A DNA stretch of 64,000 nucleotides, taken from NCBI GenBank assembly GCA_963727545.1, contig CAVSGS010000011.1, positions 438,968 through 502,967 of the forward strand, written 5' to 3'. This document shows, one piece after another, positions 50,457-58,974 of this stretch. This DNA comes from Flexifilum sp963727545 (GTDB lineage Bacteria; Chloroflexota; Anaerolineae; Aggregatilineales; Phototrophicaceae). The position numbers were made by a program, and so were the translations under genes. The stretch's first letter is position 1. Every line of letters starts with the position of its first letter. Below the pieces are notes generated by a model. It was given only the letters and a program-made list of their open reading frames with translations, searched no databases and was not told the DNA's origin.

Positions 50457-51443
50457 TTAGTCGCCCGCTGCGACAGTTTCCGCGTCGGTTTTGGCTTCGT
50501 CCAGCGCTTGCAGCAGATGCTCGCGCTCGCCCAGCCAGTTGATCGTCATCAGCGCGGAGGCGCAGCCCTGACCCGCCGCCGTGATCGCTTGGCGGAACAC
50601 GTCGTCGTGGATTTCGCCACCGGCGAACACGCCCTCGACGTTCGTCCGCATCCGGTTATCGACCACCGCATAGCCGTGCTCGTCGGTGTGCAGCTGATCG
50701 CCGAAGACCTTGCTGTTGGGGTCGTAGCCGATGAAGATGAACACGCCGTCGATCGGCTGGTCCTCGACCGTGCCGGTCTTGAGGTTGCGCAGCACGACGC
50801 CGTTCACCGAGCCGTCCTGCCCCTTGATCTCGTCGATCACGCTGTCGTAAACGAAGTGGATGCGCGGATTGCTGAAGGCGCGGGTTTGCAGCGCGACACT
50901 GGCGCGCAGTTCGTCGCGGCGATGGACAACCGTCACCGACTCGGCGAACTTGGTCAGGAAGATCGCTTCTTGCAGCGCGGAGTCGCCGCCGCCGACCACG
51001 ATGATGTTCTTACCCTTGAAGAACCAGCCATCGCAGGTGGCGCACCAACTCACGCCGCGACCGGTGTATTCCGACTCGCCGGGGACGTTGAGACGGCGCG
51101 GGCTGGCACCGATGGTCACGATCACCGCGTCGGCGCTGTAGACGTTGTTCTGCGTCTTGACGGTGAAGGGCGGACCCTGCGTGAAATCGACGTCGGTCAC
51201 GAGGTCGTAATCGAACTCTGCGCCGAACCGCTCCGCCTGCTTCTGCATCCGTTCCGCGAGTTCGGGTCCGGTGATGCCTTCCGGGAAACCGGGGAAATTG
51301 TCAACGTCGTGGGTCGTGGCGATCTGTCCACCTAATTGGCTGCCGGTAACCACGACGGTGCTCAACTGCGCGCGCGCCGTGTACAGCGCTGCCGTCAACC
51401 CGGCGGGACCTGAACCGATGACGACTACTCTTACTTTCTTCAT
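50457..51443 (-). CDS. trxB: thioredoxin reductase
   Basis: A 328-residue flavoprotein that reduces thioredoxin with NADPH: FAD motif IGSGPAGLTAALYTA (residues 9-23), active-site C134/C137 in SWCATCDGWFF, NADP motif VVGGGDSALQEA and C-terminal FAD motif GVFAGGEIHDDVFRQAITAAGQGC. The start at 51443 overlaps the TGA of the zinc-finger gene (ATGA). The longer frame upstream (64 residues) is read-through of the neighbour in another frame. Confidence 0.95.
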   Translation of the reverse strand: MKKVRVVVIGSGPAGLTAALYTARAQLSTVVVTGSQLGGQIATTHDVDNFPGFPEGITGPELAERMQKQAERFGAEFDYDLVTDVDFTQGPPFTVKTQNNVYSADAVIVTIGASPRRLNVPGESEYTGRGVSWCATCDGWFFKGKNIIVVGGGDSALQEAIFLTKFAESVTVVHRRDELRASVALQTRAFSNPRIHFVYDSVIDEIKGQDGSVNGVVLRNLKTGTVEDQPIDGVFIFIGYDPNSKVFGDQLHTDEHGYAVVDNRMRTNVEGVFAGGEIHDDVFRQAITAAGQGCASALMTINWLGEREHLLQALDEAKTDAETVAAGD

Positions 51444-51721
51444 TGATCTGTTTTCCCTGCTTGTACTTGTGAGATGAGACCTTGATTTTCTGCGACGACA
51501 ATCGATAGGAGTGCTTGGAATTCTTCGCGACAGTCGGGACAACACGAGATGTGCTGCTGAACCGCCGGAAGCAGCTGACTCATATCGACGCCCGTGGCGA
51601 CCAGTTCGACCAGACAATTGAACTGTCGGCTGCATTCCTCGCAGTCGATGTCGCCGTCGGAATGAGTATCAAAAATGCAATTCACGAGTTTCTGTAACTG
51701 ATCGTCCACTGGCTCGTTCAC
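51440..51721 (-). CDS. zinc-finger (anti-sigma-like) protein
   Basis: The 93-residue protein carries HxxxCxxC (HISCCPDCREEF) and a CEEC pair (DIDCEECSRQFNC), suggesting a redox-sensing zinc site as in RsrA/ZAS proteins. No transmembrane helix is present. It is co-translated with thioredoxin reductase, which fits a disulfide-stress role. The cognate sigma factor is not adjacent; the ECF gene at 47703 is a possibility only. Confidence 0.75.
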   Translation of the reverse strand: MNEPVDDQLQKLVNCIFDTHSDGDIDCEECSRQFNCLVELVATGVDMSQLLPAVQQHISCCPDCREEFQALLSIVVAENQGLISQVQAGKTDQ

Positions 51722-51854
51722 CTATTGCTTAACTGCTATTTGGACGAGGGGATCAAGCCCAATCTTACGTGGCACTCTTTGGAGTAAATAGACGTGCTAC
51801 ACTGTCCTTTTAACGGCGTAATTTGCATGACCTATTCGCGGCACAGGTGCTGAC

Positions 51855-53036
51855 ATGACTGCCACGTTGGTGAGGTTGAAACGGGACCATCTGCCCTTGA
51901 TTGGGCTGCTCGGCGTGCAGCTGCTCGCCGGCATCATGCTGACGCCGTTGAACAACTTTCGCGGCATTTACCTCAACGAAGTGCTGGAATACCCGCTGGC
52001 GCAGGTGGCGCAGGTGATCGCGCTGGGGCAGATCGTGGGCATGTTCGCCTCGATTGTCAGCGGCAGCCTGAGCGACCGTTGGGGGCATAAATGGATCCTC
52101 GCGCTGGGTGTCGGCGGGATGGCGATCAGCAGCCTGCTCTTTTTGACCCATGCGCCGGGAGTTGTGATCGCGCTCTGGTGTGTTGCCAGTGCCGGTCTGG
52201 GGCTGTCGGCGGTCAGCGGGCAAGGGTACTTGACGCTGGTTTCCGGCGCCGGGATGTTGGGGCTGGCGTCGGCGCTTTACAACTGGGGCTATACCATCGG
52301 CGGCGCAGTCGGGACCCCATTGGCGACGGTGATCTTGAATGACGATAATTACGCCGCGATGGGGCTGGTGCTGCTGGTGATCGGGCTGGTCACGATGGTG
52401 ATCGCCGGACTGCTGCCGCGCATCCGCTTGAACCCCGCGCCCCGTGCTACGACGCCGGTCGCCGGGGGCTATGGCGTCCTATTCCGTCGCCAGATCGCCT
52501 TGTTGGGGCTGCTGCGCTTTTTGCCGACCTGCTATTACGGCGTGACGACCCTCTTTCCCCTGCTGATCAAGCAGCAGAGCGGCAGTAATGCCGCTGTCGC
52601 CGGGTACGTGACCGGCAGCATGATTTTCGCGTCGCTGGCGCAGCTCGTCGCCGGGCGCGCAGCGGATCGCTATGGCGTGCGGCTGCCCACGCAAATCGCC
52701 TTTGCGACGATTTTGGTCGCCGTCGTCGGCACGATCTTCACCGGGCAATCGCTCTGGGGGCTGTACGTCTTCGGCACGCTCGGTGTGAGCGCGGCATGGG
52801 CGTTATCGACGCTGCTGCCGGGTTTGGTCACACGAGCCGCCGAGCCGGAGATTCGCGGGCGGGTGTTCGGAGCGCTCCAACTGCTCTGGACGATTGCCAT
52901 GGCGCTGGGCGCGCTGATCGGCGGCAACCTGCTCGACGTCGATTTGCGCCTGCCGTTTATCATCGTCGGCGCGCTCAACGTCCTCGCGCTCGGCTTGACC
53001 CGACCCTTCTTCCGCCTGACCGAACCTCAGCCGTGA
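51855..53036 (+). CDS. MFS transporter
   Basis: A 393-residue 12-helix permease. Loop 2-3 reads SGSLSDRWGHKWILALGVGG; other signatures are YNWGYTIGGAVGTPLATVIL in helix 5 and LVAGRAADRYGVRLPTQIAF in loop 8-9. It resembles drug/sugar efflux MFS members (YajR/SetA-like). Substrate not deducible. Confidence 0.88.
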   Translation: MTATLVRLKRDHLPLIGLLGVQLLAGIMLTPLNNFRGIYLNEVLEYPLAQVAQVIALGQIVGMFASIVSGSLSDRWGHKWILALGVGGMAISSLLFLTHAPGVVIALWCVASAGLGLSAVSGQGYLTLVSGAGMLGLASALYNWGYTIGGAVGTPLATVILNDDNYAAMGLVLLVIGLVTMVIAGLLPRIRLNPAPRATTPVAGGYGVLFRRQIALLGLLRFLPTCYYGVTTLFPLLIKQQSGSNAAVAGYVTGSMIFASLAQLVAGRAADRYGVRLPTQIAFATILVAVVGTIFTGQSLWGLYVFGTLGVSAAWALSTLLPGLVTRAAEPEIRGRVFGALQLLWTIAMALGALIGGNLLDVDLRLPFIIVGALNVLALGLTRPFFRLTEPQP

Positions 53037-53342
53037 TCCGCCTCGATTGAAGTAAATTGGCTGCGAAGTCTGAGGAGAATTTTCGCTGTAGAGACGTACA
53101 GCCAGCGCTCCTAAGATGAAATTTCTCGCTCACATAACTCACCTTAGATTAGTGAAATTTCTCGCTTTCCGGCGTCGTTCGACCGTGTCTCCCCTTACTC
53201 ACGTGACAAAACGTCTTTATTTGAGAAGAAAATCACAAACTTTCAGTGTAATTTTCCCTTGTTATAACTTCGTCTTGGCGTTAAAGCATATAATTATGGA
53301 GGTAGTAGAGTTTGATTTATTTACTCCAAAAAGGATTTTTAG
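53037..53342. other. 306-bp leader of hppA
   Basis: No gene. A 14-bp direct repeat TGAAATTTCTCGCT occurs at 53119 and 53155 (36 bp apart). TATAAT at 53289-53294 is a candidate -10 with no good -35, and AAGGA lies 7 nt before the hppA ATG. Confidence 0.45.
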
Positions 53343-55916
53343 ATGCGCCCGCTTGATTCACTCGAAAATGCTCTGATCTACTTAGTGTTGGGGATCGCCA
53401 TCGCAGGCATCCTTTATGCGGGCTTCCTCGTCCGCCAAATCCTGAGCGAAAGCAAGGGATCGGCGAAGATGCAGGAAGTCTGGGGTCACATCCGCGTTGG
53501 CGCGAACGCTTACCTCAGTTCGCAGTTCCGCATCATCGCGGTCCTGATCGTCGTCCTCGTCGTCGTTCTGTTCTTCAGCGTCTACGTCGTCAACCCGACG
53601 CCCTACGCCATTGAGAAATTCTGCCCGGACGTTGCGACCGCTGCTCGCGCGACCATCGATGCCGGTGCGGTTGAGAATGGTGTGGAAGCGCAGAATGCCA
53701 GCCTCGTGGAACGCGCTGCCCTCGGTGAGCAGGCAGCCGCCGACGAACTGGCGTTGTTGAAAAATAACGCCGTCGTCTATGCCGAAGAAGCGGCGATTGT
53801 TCAGATGGGCATCCTGCCCGCTGCTGATGGTGGCTGCGACAGCGCGCGCATCAACATTGCGCTCGGTCGTGCGGGTGCCTTCCTGCTCGGCGCGATCTTC
53901 TCGGCTTCGGTCGGTTTCGTCGGTATGAACATGGCGGTGCAGGGGAACGTCCGCGTCGCGGCAGCGGCGGTCGATCCTAAGCGCGGCTACGCCGATGCGC
54001 TGCGGATCGCCTACCGCTCCGGCACGATCACCGGTATGCTGACCGACGGCTTGGGCTTGCTCGGTGGCACGGCGATCTTTATTATCTTTGGCATTGCCGC
54101 GCCGGATGCGCTGCTGGGCTTCGGCTTTGGCGGCACGCTGATCGCGCTGTTCATGCGCGTGGGCGGCGGTATCTTCACCAAAGCGGCGGACGTCGGCGCT
54201 GACCTTGTGGGTAAGGTCGAAGCCGGTCTGCCGGAAGACGACCCGCGTAACGCCGCCGTGATCGCCGACCTCGTCGGTGACAACGTCGGTGACTGCGCCG
54301 GTATGGCAGCCGACATCTTCGAAAGCTACGAAGTCACCATCGTCGCCGGCTTGATCCTCGGCTTGGCGCTGGCGACCGTCACCCGCAGCCCGGTGTGGAT
54401 CGTCTTCCCGCTGGTTGTGCGCGGCATTGGCGTGCTTAGCTCGATCATCAGCACCTATTTAGTCAAATCCTCAGCGGGACGCGACGCCCTCCACGCGATC
54501 ACGCGCGGCTTCTACAGCGCCGCCGCGATCAGCGTCACGCTGTTCGCCTTAATGACCCTCGTCTACATGCACGATGAGAATATCAACAGCGGCGGAATCA
54601 TCTGGCAGCCGTTCGCGGCAGTCGTGACCGGTATTCTGCTCGCCATCGTCATCGACCGCGTGACCGCCTACTTCACCGACGTCGAACACGCGCCGGTGCA
54701 GGAGATCGCCCGCAACACCCAAACCGGTCCGGCGACGACCATCCTCAGCGGTCTGTCGAACGGGATGGAAAGCTCGGTCTGGGCGATCCTCGTCATCGCG
54801 GGCAGCATCCTCGCCAGCGTGATCATCTTCACCCTGTTCCCGATCACCGACGGCAACGGCGTGCAGATCGTGGACAGCTTCACGGCAGTCCTCTACGGCG
54901 TCGCCATGACCGGTATCGGTATGCTGACGCTGACCGGCAACAACGTGTCGATGGACGCTTTCGGTCCCATCTCCGACAACGCGCAAGGCGTGGCGGAACT
55001 GGCGGGCGAGAGCGAAGGCTTCGGCGGCGACACGCTCAACCAGCTTGACGCGGTCGGCAACACCACCAAGGCGATCACCAAGGGTATCGCCATCGGTTCG
55101 GCGGTGATCGCGGCGGTCGCGCTGTTCGGCTCGTTCCTGACCGACACCCGCGTCGTGCAGTTGGGCTTGGGCGTCCGGCTCGAAGATACGCTGTTCGGCA
55201 CCGGCATCGACATTTCGACGCCGATCGTCTTCATCGGTATGCTGATCGGTGGCGCGCTGATCTTCCTGTTCAGCAGCCTCTTGATCCGCTCGGTCAACCG
55301 CGCCGCCTTCAAGATGATCGCGGTGGTGCGTCGTCAATTCCGCATCCCCGGCATCATGGAAGGCACGGTCACGCCCGACTACGCCGAATGCGTCAGCGTT
55401 TCGACCAAAGCGGCGCAACGCGAGCTGCTGCCGATTGGTATATTGGCGGTGCTGACGCCGATTGTGGTCGGCTTCCTGCTCGGCGCAGCGGCGCTCGGCG
55501 GTTTCCTCGCCGGGATCATCCTGACCGGGCAGTTGATGGCGGTCTTTATGGCGAATGCCGGTGGTGCGTGGGATAACGCCAAGAAATACATCGAGGACGG
55601 CAACTACGGCGGCAAGCACTCCGAGCCGCATAAAGCCTCGGTCGTGGGCGACACCGTCGGCGATCCCTTCAAGGATACGGCGGGTCCGGCGCTCAACCCG
55701 ATGATCAAGGTCGTCAACCTCGTCGCCCTGCTCGCCGCCCCGCTGATCGTCTCGGCAGCCGCCCCGACGACCCCGGATGGCACCCGCGTCGTGATCGTCA
55801 TCGTGATGCTGGTCTTCATCGGCGTCATCGGCTGGGCGATCCGTCGCAGCAAGCAGGAAGACACCGAAATGCTGCAAGTCGAAGAAGCGGTCGCCAGCGC
55901 CAGCGCTGCCGACTAA
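53343..55916 (+). CDS. hppA: membrane-bound proton-translocating pyrophosphatase
   Basis: An 857-residue pump with about 16 membrane helices that uses PPi hydrolysis to move ions. Mg-PPi-binding motifs are ADVGADLVGKVEAGLPEDDP, then RNAAVIADLVGDNVGDCAGMAAD and DTVGDPFKDTAGPALNPMIK. The cation-specificity segment reads GNTTKA rather than GNTTAA; in characterised family members a Lys there marks the K+-independent, H+-pumping subclass. A longer loop after helix 2 (about residues 88-170) is unusual. AAGGA precedes the ATG. Confidence 0.93.
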   Translation: MRPLDSLENALIYLVLGIAIAGILYAGFLVRQILSESKGSAKMQEVWGHIRVGANAYLSSQFRIIAVLIVVLVVVLFFSVYVVNPTPYAIEKFCPDVATAARATIDAGAVENGVEAQNASLVERAALGEQAAADELALLKNNAVVYAEEAAIVQMGILPAADGGCDSARINIALGRAGAFLLGAIFSASVGFVGMNMAVQGNVRVAAAAVDPKRGYADALRIAYRSGTITGMLTDGLGLLGGTAIFIIFGIAAPDALLGFGFGGTLIALFMRVGGGIFTKAADVGADLVGKVEAGLPEDDPRNAAVIADLVGDNVGDCAGMAADIFESYEVTIVAGLILGLALATVTRSPVWIVFPLVVRGIGVLSSIISTYLVKSSAGRDALHAITRGFYSAAAISVTLFALMTLVYMHDENINSGGIIWQPFAAVVTGILLAIVIDRVTAYFTDVEHAPVQEIARNTQTGPATTILSGLSNGMESSVWAILVIAGSILASVIIFTLFPITDGNGVQIVDSFTAVLYGVAMTGIGMLTLTGNNVSMDAFGPISDNAQGVAELAGESEGFGGDTLNQLDAVGNTTKAITKGIAIGSAVIAAVALFGSFLTDTRVVQLGLGVRLEDTLFGTGIDISTPIVFIGMLIGGALIFLFSSLLIRSVNRAAFKMIAVVRRQFRIPGIMEGTVTPDYAECVSVSTKAAQRELLPIGILAVLTPIVVGFLLGAAALGGFLAGIILTGQLMAVFMANAGGAWDNAKKYIEDGNYGGKHSEPHKASVVGDTVGDPFKDTAGPALNPMIKVVNLVALLAAPLIVSAAAPTTPDGTRVVIVIVMLVFIGVIGWAIRRSKQEDTEMLQVEEAVASASAAD

Positions 55917-55929
55917 GCTGCGAATCTCC

Positions 55930-55958
55930 GTAGGGGCGCACAACCGTGCGCCCCTGTA
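55930..55958. repeat. palindromic repeat, core GCACAACCGTGC
   Basis: GTAGGGGC and GCCCCTGTAA arms, 14 bp after the hppA stop. It is followed at 55977-55998 by GGGGCACGATCGATCGTGCC-CC, a second perfect palindrome. Confidence 0.7.
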
Positions 55959-55976
55959 ACTTCACAAGTATCAAAC

Positions 55977-55998
55977 GGGGCACGATCGATCGTGCCCC
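55977..55998. repeat. perfect palindrome GGGGCACGAT/CGATCGTGCCCC
   Basis: A 22-bp perfect inverted repeat without the GTAG arm; likely a short relative of the palindrome family or a terminator. Confidence 0.6.
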
Positions 55999-56085
55999 GA
56001 CTTATATCCCCGTCTTGGTTATTTTACCGTCGCAGCGTTATATTTCCCGCTTGAACTCCACTTGCCGCAATGGATTTTCCCGACT

Positions 56086-56775
56086 ATGCCTGAACCCCTG
56101 CTTCGAACTGATCAACTGACGCGCGAGGTCGGCGATCACGCGATCGTCAATCGCATCAGCCTTGAGGTGCAATCCGGCGACTTTCTCGCCATCATCGGGC
56201 GCAGCGGCGCGGGCAAGTCGTCGTTTTTGCGGCTGATCAATCGCCTCGACGAGCCGACCGGTGGCACGGTCTTCCTCGACGGACAGGACTATCACACGCT
56301 CGCCCCGCGCGACCTGCGGCGGCGCGTCGGCATGGTCATGCAGCAGGCGTACTTGTTCCCCGGCACGATTGCCGATAATCTGCGCTTCGGTCCCGCCCAG
56401 CGCGGCGAGACCTTCGACGGCGCGGCGATCGACTCGCTGCTCGATCAAGTCGGGCTGAAAGGCTTTGCCGACCGCAATGTGCTCAATCTCTCCGGCGGCG
56501 AGGCGCAGCGCGTCTCGCTGGCGCGGACGCTGGCGAATCACCCGGACGTGCTGCTGCTCGACGAGCCGACCTCGGCGCTGGACGCCCACGCTGCCCATGA
56601 GATCGAGGCGCTGCTGACCCGGATCATCCGCGACCGGCAGCTCACCGCCTTGATGATCACCCACGACAGCGCGCAGGCGGCGCGCATCGCCAGCCGTGCC
56701 GTGCTGATCGACGCCGGGAAGCTGATCCTCGCCGGGAGTGTGGAGGAGGTGCTCGATGCTGACCCAAGTCTTTAG
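56086..56775 (+). CDS. fetA: ABC transporter ATP-binding protein FetA
   Basis: The 229-residue ATPase has Walker A GRSGAGKS, Q-loop VMQQAYLFPG, signature LSGGEAQR, Walker B VLLLDEPTSALD and a His switch MITHDS. With FetB it forms an iron exporter in E. coli (FetAB/YbbL-YbbM). The ATG at 56086 is chosen because the extra upstream codons are not conserved in the family. It overlaps fetB by 20 nt. Confidence 0.9.
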   Translation: MPEPLLRTDQLTREVGDHAIVNRISLEVQSGDFLAIIGRSGAGKSSFLRLINRLDEPTGGTVFLDGQDYHTLAPRDLRRRVGMVMQQAYLFPGTIADNLRFGPAQRGETFDGAAIDSLLDQVGLKGFADRNVLNLSGGEAQRVSLARTLANHPDVLLLDEPTSALDAHAAHEIEALLTRIIRDRQLTALMITHDSAQAARIASRAVLIDAGKLILAGSVEEVLDADPSL

Positions 56776-57547
56776 CGATCCGATTGCGCTGCGGGCGGCT
56801 CAAGCGCTCTGCGCGGCGATTTTCGCGCTGATCGTCGCGTTTGCCGCGAATCGGCGCGGGATCCACGTCGAGCGCGACACGGTGATCGCGCTGGCGCGCG
56901 GCATCGTCCAGATCGTGATTGTTGGCTATCTGCTCTCGCTGGTGCTGACCGCCGAGAACTGGATCAGCGCAGTGGTACTGCTCGCCATGATGATCGCCGG
57001 ATCGTACATCGCCAAGCAGCGAACCAAGCACATCCCCGGCATTTGGCAGGTGACGCTGAGCGCGATTCTGCTCGGCGCGGGCTTGGTGATCGCGGTGATG
57101 GTCTTTTTAGGGGTGATCGACATCATCCCGGCGTCGCTGATCCCGGTCGGCAGTATGCTGACCGCCAACGCCATGAACACGACCGCGCTGGCGCTCGATC
57201 GCTTCCGCGCCGAGGTCGAAGCGCACACCGGGCAGATCGAGGCGGGGCTGGCGCTCGGCGCTGCGCCCAACGTCGTGCTCGCGCCTTACGTGCAAGCCTC
57301 CGTAACGGCGAGCATCATCCCCAGCATCAACAATTTGCGCTCGTTGGGCATCGTCTGGATCCCCGGTTTGATGGCAGGTATGGTGCTCGCTGGTACTGAT
57401 CCGCTGCAAGCGGCGATTTACCAGTTCGTAGTGATCGCCATGCTGTTCGCCACCGCCGCGACCACCGCCATGCTCTGCACGCTGCTGGTGCGCTCGCACG
57501 CTTTCTCGGCGGCGGAACAACTCACGCTCCGCCCGCTGCAGGGGTAA
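56756..57547 (+). CDS. fetB: iron efflux ABC transporter permease FetB
   Basis: A 263-residue UPF0014/FetB permease with six to seven helices: ALARGIVQIVIVGYLLSLVL, YIAKQRTKHIPGIW, SLIPVGSMLTANAMNTTALA and APNVVLAPYVQASVTASIIP. These segments are highly conserved in the family. The ATG at 56756 follows GGAGG at 6 nt. It is co-transcribed with the ATPase and exports iron under oxidative stress in E. coli. Confidence 0.9.
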   Translation: MLTQVFSDPIALRAAQALCAAIFALIVAFAANRRGIHVERDTVIALARGIVQIVIVGYLLSLVLTAENWISAVVLLAMMIAGSYIAKQRTKHIPGIWQVTLSAILLGAGLVIAVMVFLGVIDIIPASLIPVGSMLTANAMNTTALALDRFRAEVEAHTGQIEAGLALGAAPNVVLAPYVQASVTASIIPSINNLRSLGIVWIPGLMAGMVLAGTDPLQAAIYQFVVIAMLFATAATTAMLCTLLVRSHAFSAAEQLTLRPLQG

Positions 57548-57554
57548 AACAAAA

Positions 57555-57592
57555 CCTCACCCCCCGACCCCCTCTCCGTGAGGAGAGGGGGA
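57555..57592. repeat. CCTCACCCCC-family repeat
   Basis: CCTCACCCCCCGACCCCCTCTCCG-type sequence with TGAGGAGAGGGGG return, just after the fetB stop. Confidence 0.65.
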
Positions 57593-57678
57593 GCCAGAGA
57601 GCGAGGATCTGCGTCGGGGCATGATGATGTTCTTGCCAAATTGATATGGAGTTTATCTCACCTCGAACGCAGTTTTTC

Positions 57679-57738
57679 GCCCCTCGCCCCGCTTGCGTGG
57701 GAGAGGGGCAGGACGCATCGCGTCCGGGGTGAGGGGTT
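57679..57738. repeat. CCTC/GGTGAGG-family repeat
   Basis: CCCCTCGCCCCGCTTGCGTG, GGAGAGGGGCAGGACGCATC and GCGTCCGGGGTGAGG contain two nested hairpins (GGACGC/GCGTCC). It lies downstream of the aldo/keto reductase stop (minus strand). Confidence 0.6.
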
Positions 57739-57756
57739 GTAGTTTCAGCTTATAGC

Positions 57757-58761
57757 TCAGTCCAGCACGCGGGCTTTCATCCAGTCGTTGCTGTTGTGGA
57801 AGTCGGCGACAGCGTTGCCGGGATGCACCAGCGCGTCGAACAGCGGGCGATCCGCGTCATTCAGCGTCTGGTCGGCGATGGCGAGCGCGTCCTCGAAGTG
57901 CGCCATCGTGCGCGGTCCGATGATCGGCGAGGTGATCCCCGGCTGATCCTTGCACCAGAGCAGCGCTAACTGCGCGGTCGTCAAGCCGCGTTCCTGCGCC
58001 ATCGCGCCGACCTGCTGGGCGACTTCCAGCGCGCGGCTGGTGATGCGGTCGCGGAAGGTCTGGTTGCTGCGGTCCCCGCGCGATCCTTCGGGCATCTGCT
58101 CTTTGCTGTCATAGCGTCCGGCGAGGATGCCGCCCGCCAGCGGCGACCACGGCAGCAGCGCCATACCGTACTGCTGAGCCAGCGGCACGAGTTCGTTCTC
58201 GATGCGCCGGTCGACGAGGCTGTAGGGCGGCTGTTCGCTGATGTAGCGGGCGATGTGCTCGCGCGCGCTGATGCTCAGGGCTTCCATCACCTTCCATGCC
58301 GGGTGGGTCGAGCAGCCGATGTAGCGCACCTTGCCGCTGCTGATCAGGTCGTCGAAGGCGCGCAGCGTCTCGTCCTGCGGGATCATCGCTGACGGGCGGT
58401 GCAGTTGGTACAGGTCGATGTGGTCGGTTTGCAGGCGGCGCAGCGAGTCTTCGCAGGCTTTGATGACGTGGTAGCGCGAGGCTTCGTGCTCGTTGACGCC
58501 CTCGCCGACATTGCCGAAGACTTTGGTCGCCAGCACGATTTCGTCGCGCTTGCCGTTGTCCTTGAGCGCCTGCCCGACGACCTTCTCGCTCTCGCCGCCG
58601 TTGTAGACGTTGGCGGTGTCGATGAAGTTGATTCCGGCGTCGAGCGCCTTGTTGATGATGGCGATACCTTCGTCTGCCGGGGTCACACCGCCGAAGTTCA
58701 TCGCGCCCAAGCACAGCGACGAGACCATCACGCCGGTGCGTCCTAATGGTCGGTATTCCAT
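57757..58761 (-). CDS. aldo/keto reductase
   Basis: A 334-residue (beta/alpha)8 NADPH-dependent reductase. The catalytic tetrad residues appear in FIDTANVYNGGESE (Asp, Tyr), VLATKVF (Lys) and LYQLHRP (His). The C-terminal cofactor region is GITSPIIGPRTMAHFEDALA. The group resembles YhdN/Mog-like AKRs that reduce aldehydes or diones. AGGAAAAG precedes the ATG. Substrate unknown. Confidence 0.93.
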   Translation of the reverse strand: MEYRPLGRTGVMVSSLCLGAMNFGGVTPADEGIAIINKALDAGINFIDTANVYNGGESEKVVGQALKDNGKRDEIVLATKVFGNVGEGVNEHEASRYHVIKACEDSLRRLQTDHIDLYQLHRPSAMIPQDETLRAFDDLISSGKVRYIGCSTHPAWKVMEALSISAREHIARYISEQPPYSLVDRRIENELVPLAQQYGMALLPWSPLAGGILAGRYDSKEQMPEGSRGDRSNQTFRDRITSRALEVAQQVGAMAQERGLTTAQLALLWCKDQPGITSPIIGPRTMAHFEDALAIADQTLNDADRPLFDALVHPGNAVADFHNSNDWMKARVLD

Positions 58762-58859
58762 AAGCTTTTCCTCTAAATGTCTCTTTGATCAGTGATCTCT
58801 ATGGTACTGAACAAGCGCCCGAACCAACAAACGACCGCGCCGAACCAATGTGGAAATAA

Positions 58860-58974
58860 AAGAGAAAAGCACAACGCAAAGGCGCAAAGAAAAGCAGGGG
58901 CGCACGCCGTGCGCCCCTACAAACCTCACTCCCGACCCTCTCTCTCACGCGAAGCGGGGTGAGCAGAGGGGGTT
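58860..58974. repeat. repeat cluster between AKR and VWA genes
   Basis: A GCAAAGGCGCAAAG stretch (58867-58893), a GTAGGGGC-family palindrome GGGGCGCACGCCGTGCGCCC-CTAC (58895-58920), then CCTCACTCCCGACCCTCTC and GGGG (58925-58974), a diverged second-family copy. Three repeat types lie back to back. Confidence 0.6.

Noticed and set aside
54549..55943. 464-codon minus-strand frame opposite hppA
   Set aside because: Extreme Asp/Arg/His composition typical of an antisense frame of a conserved membrane protein gene.
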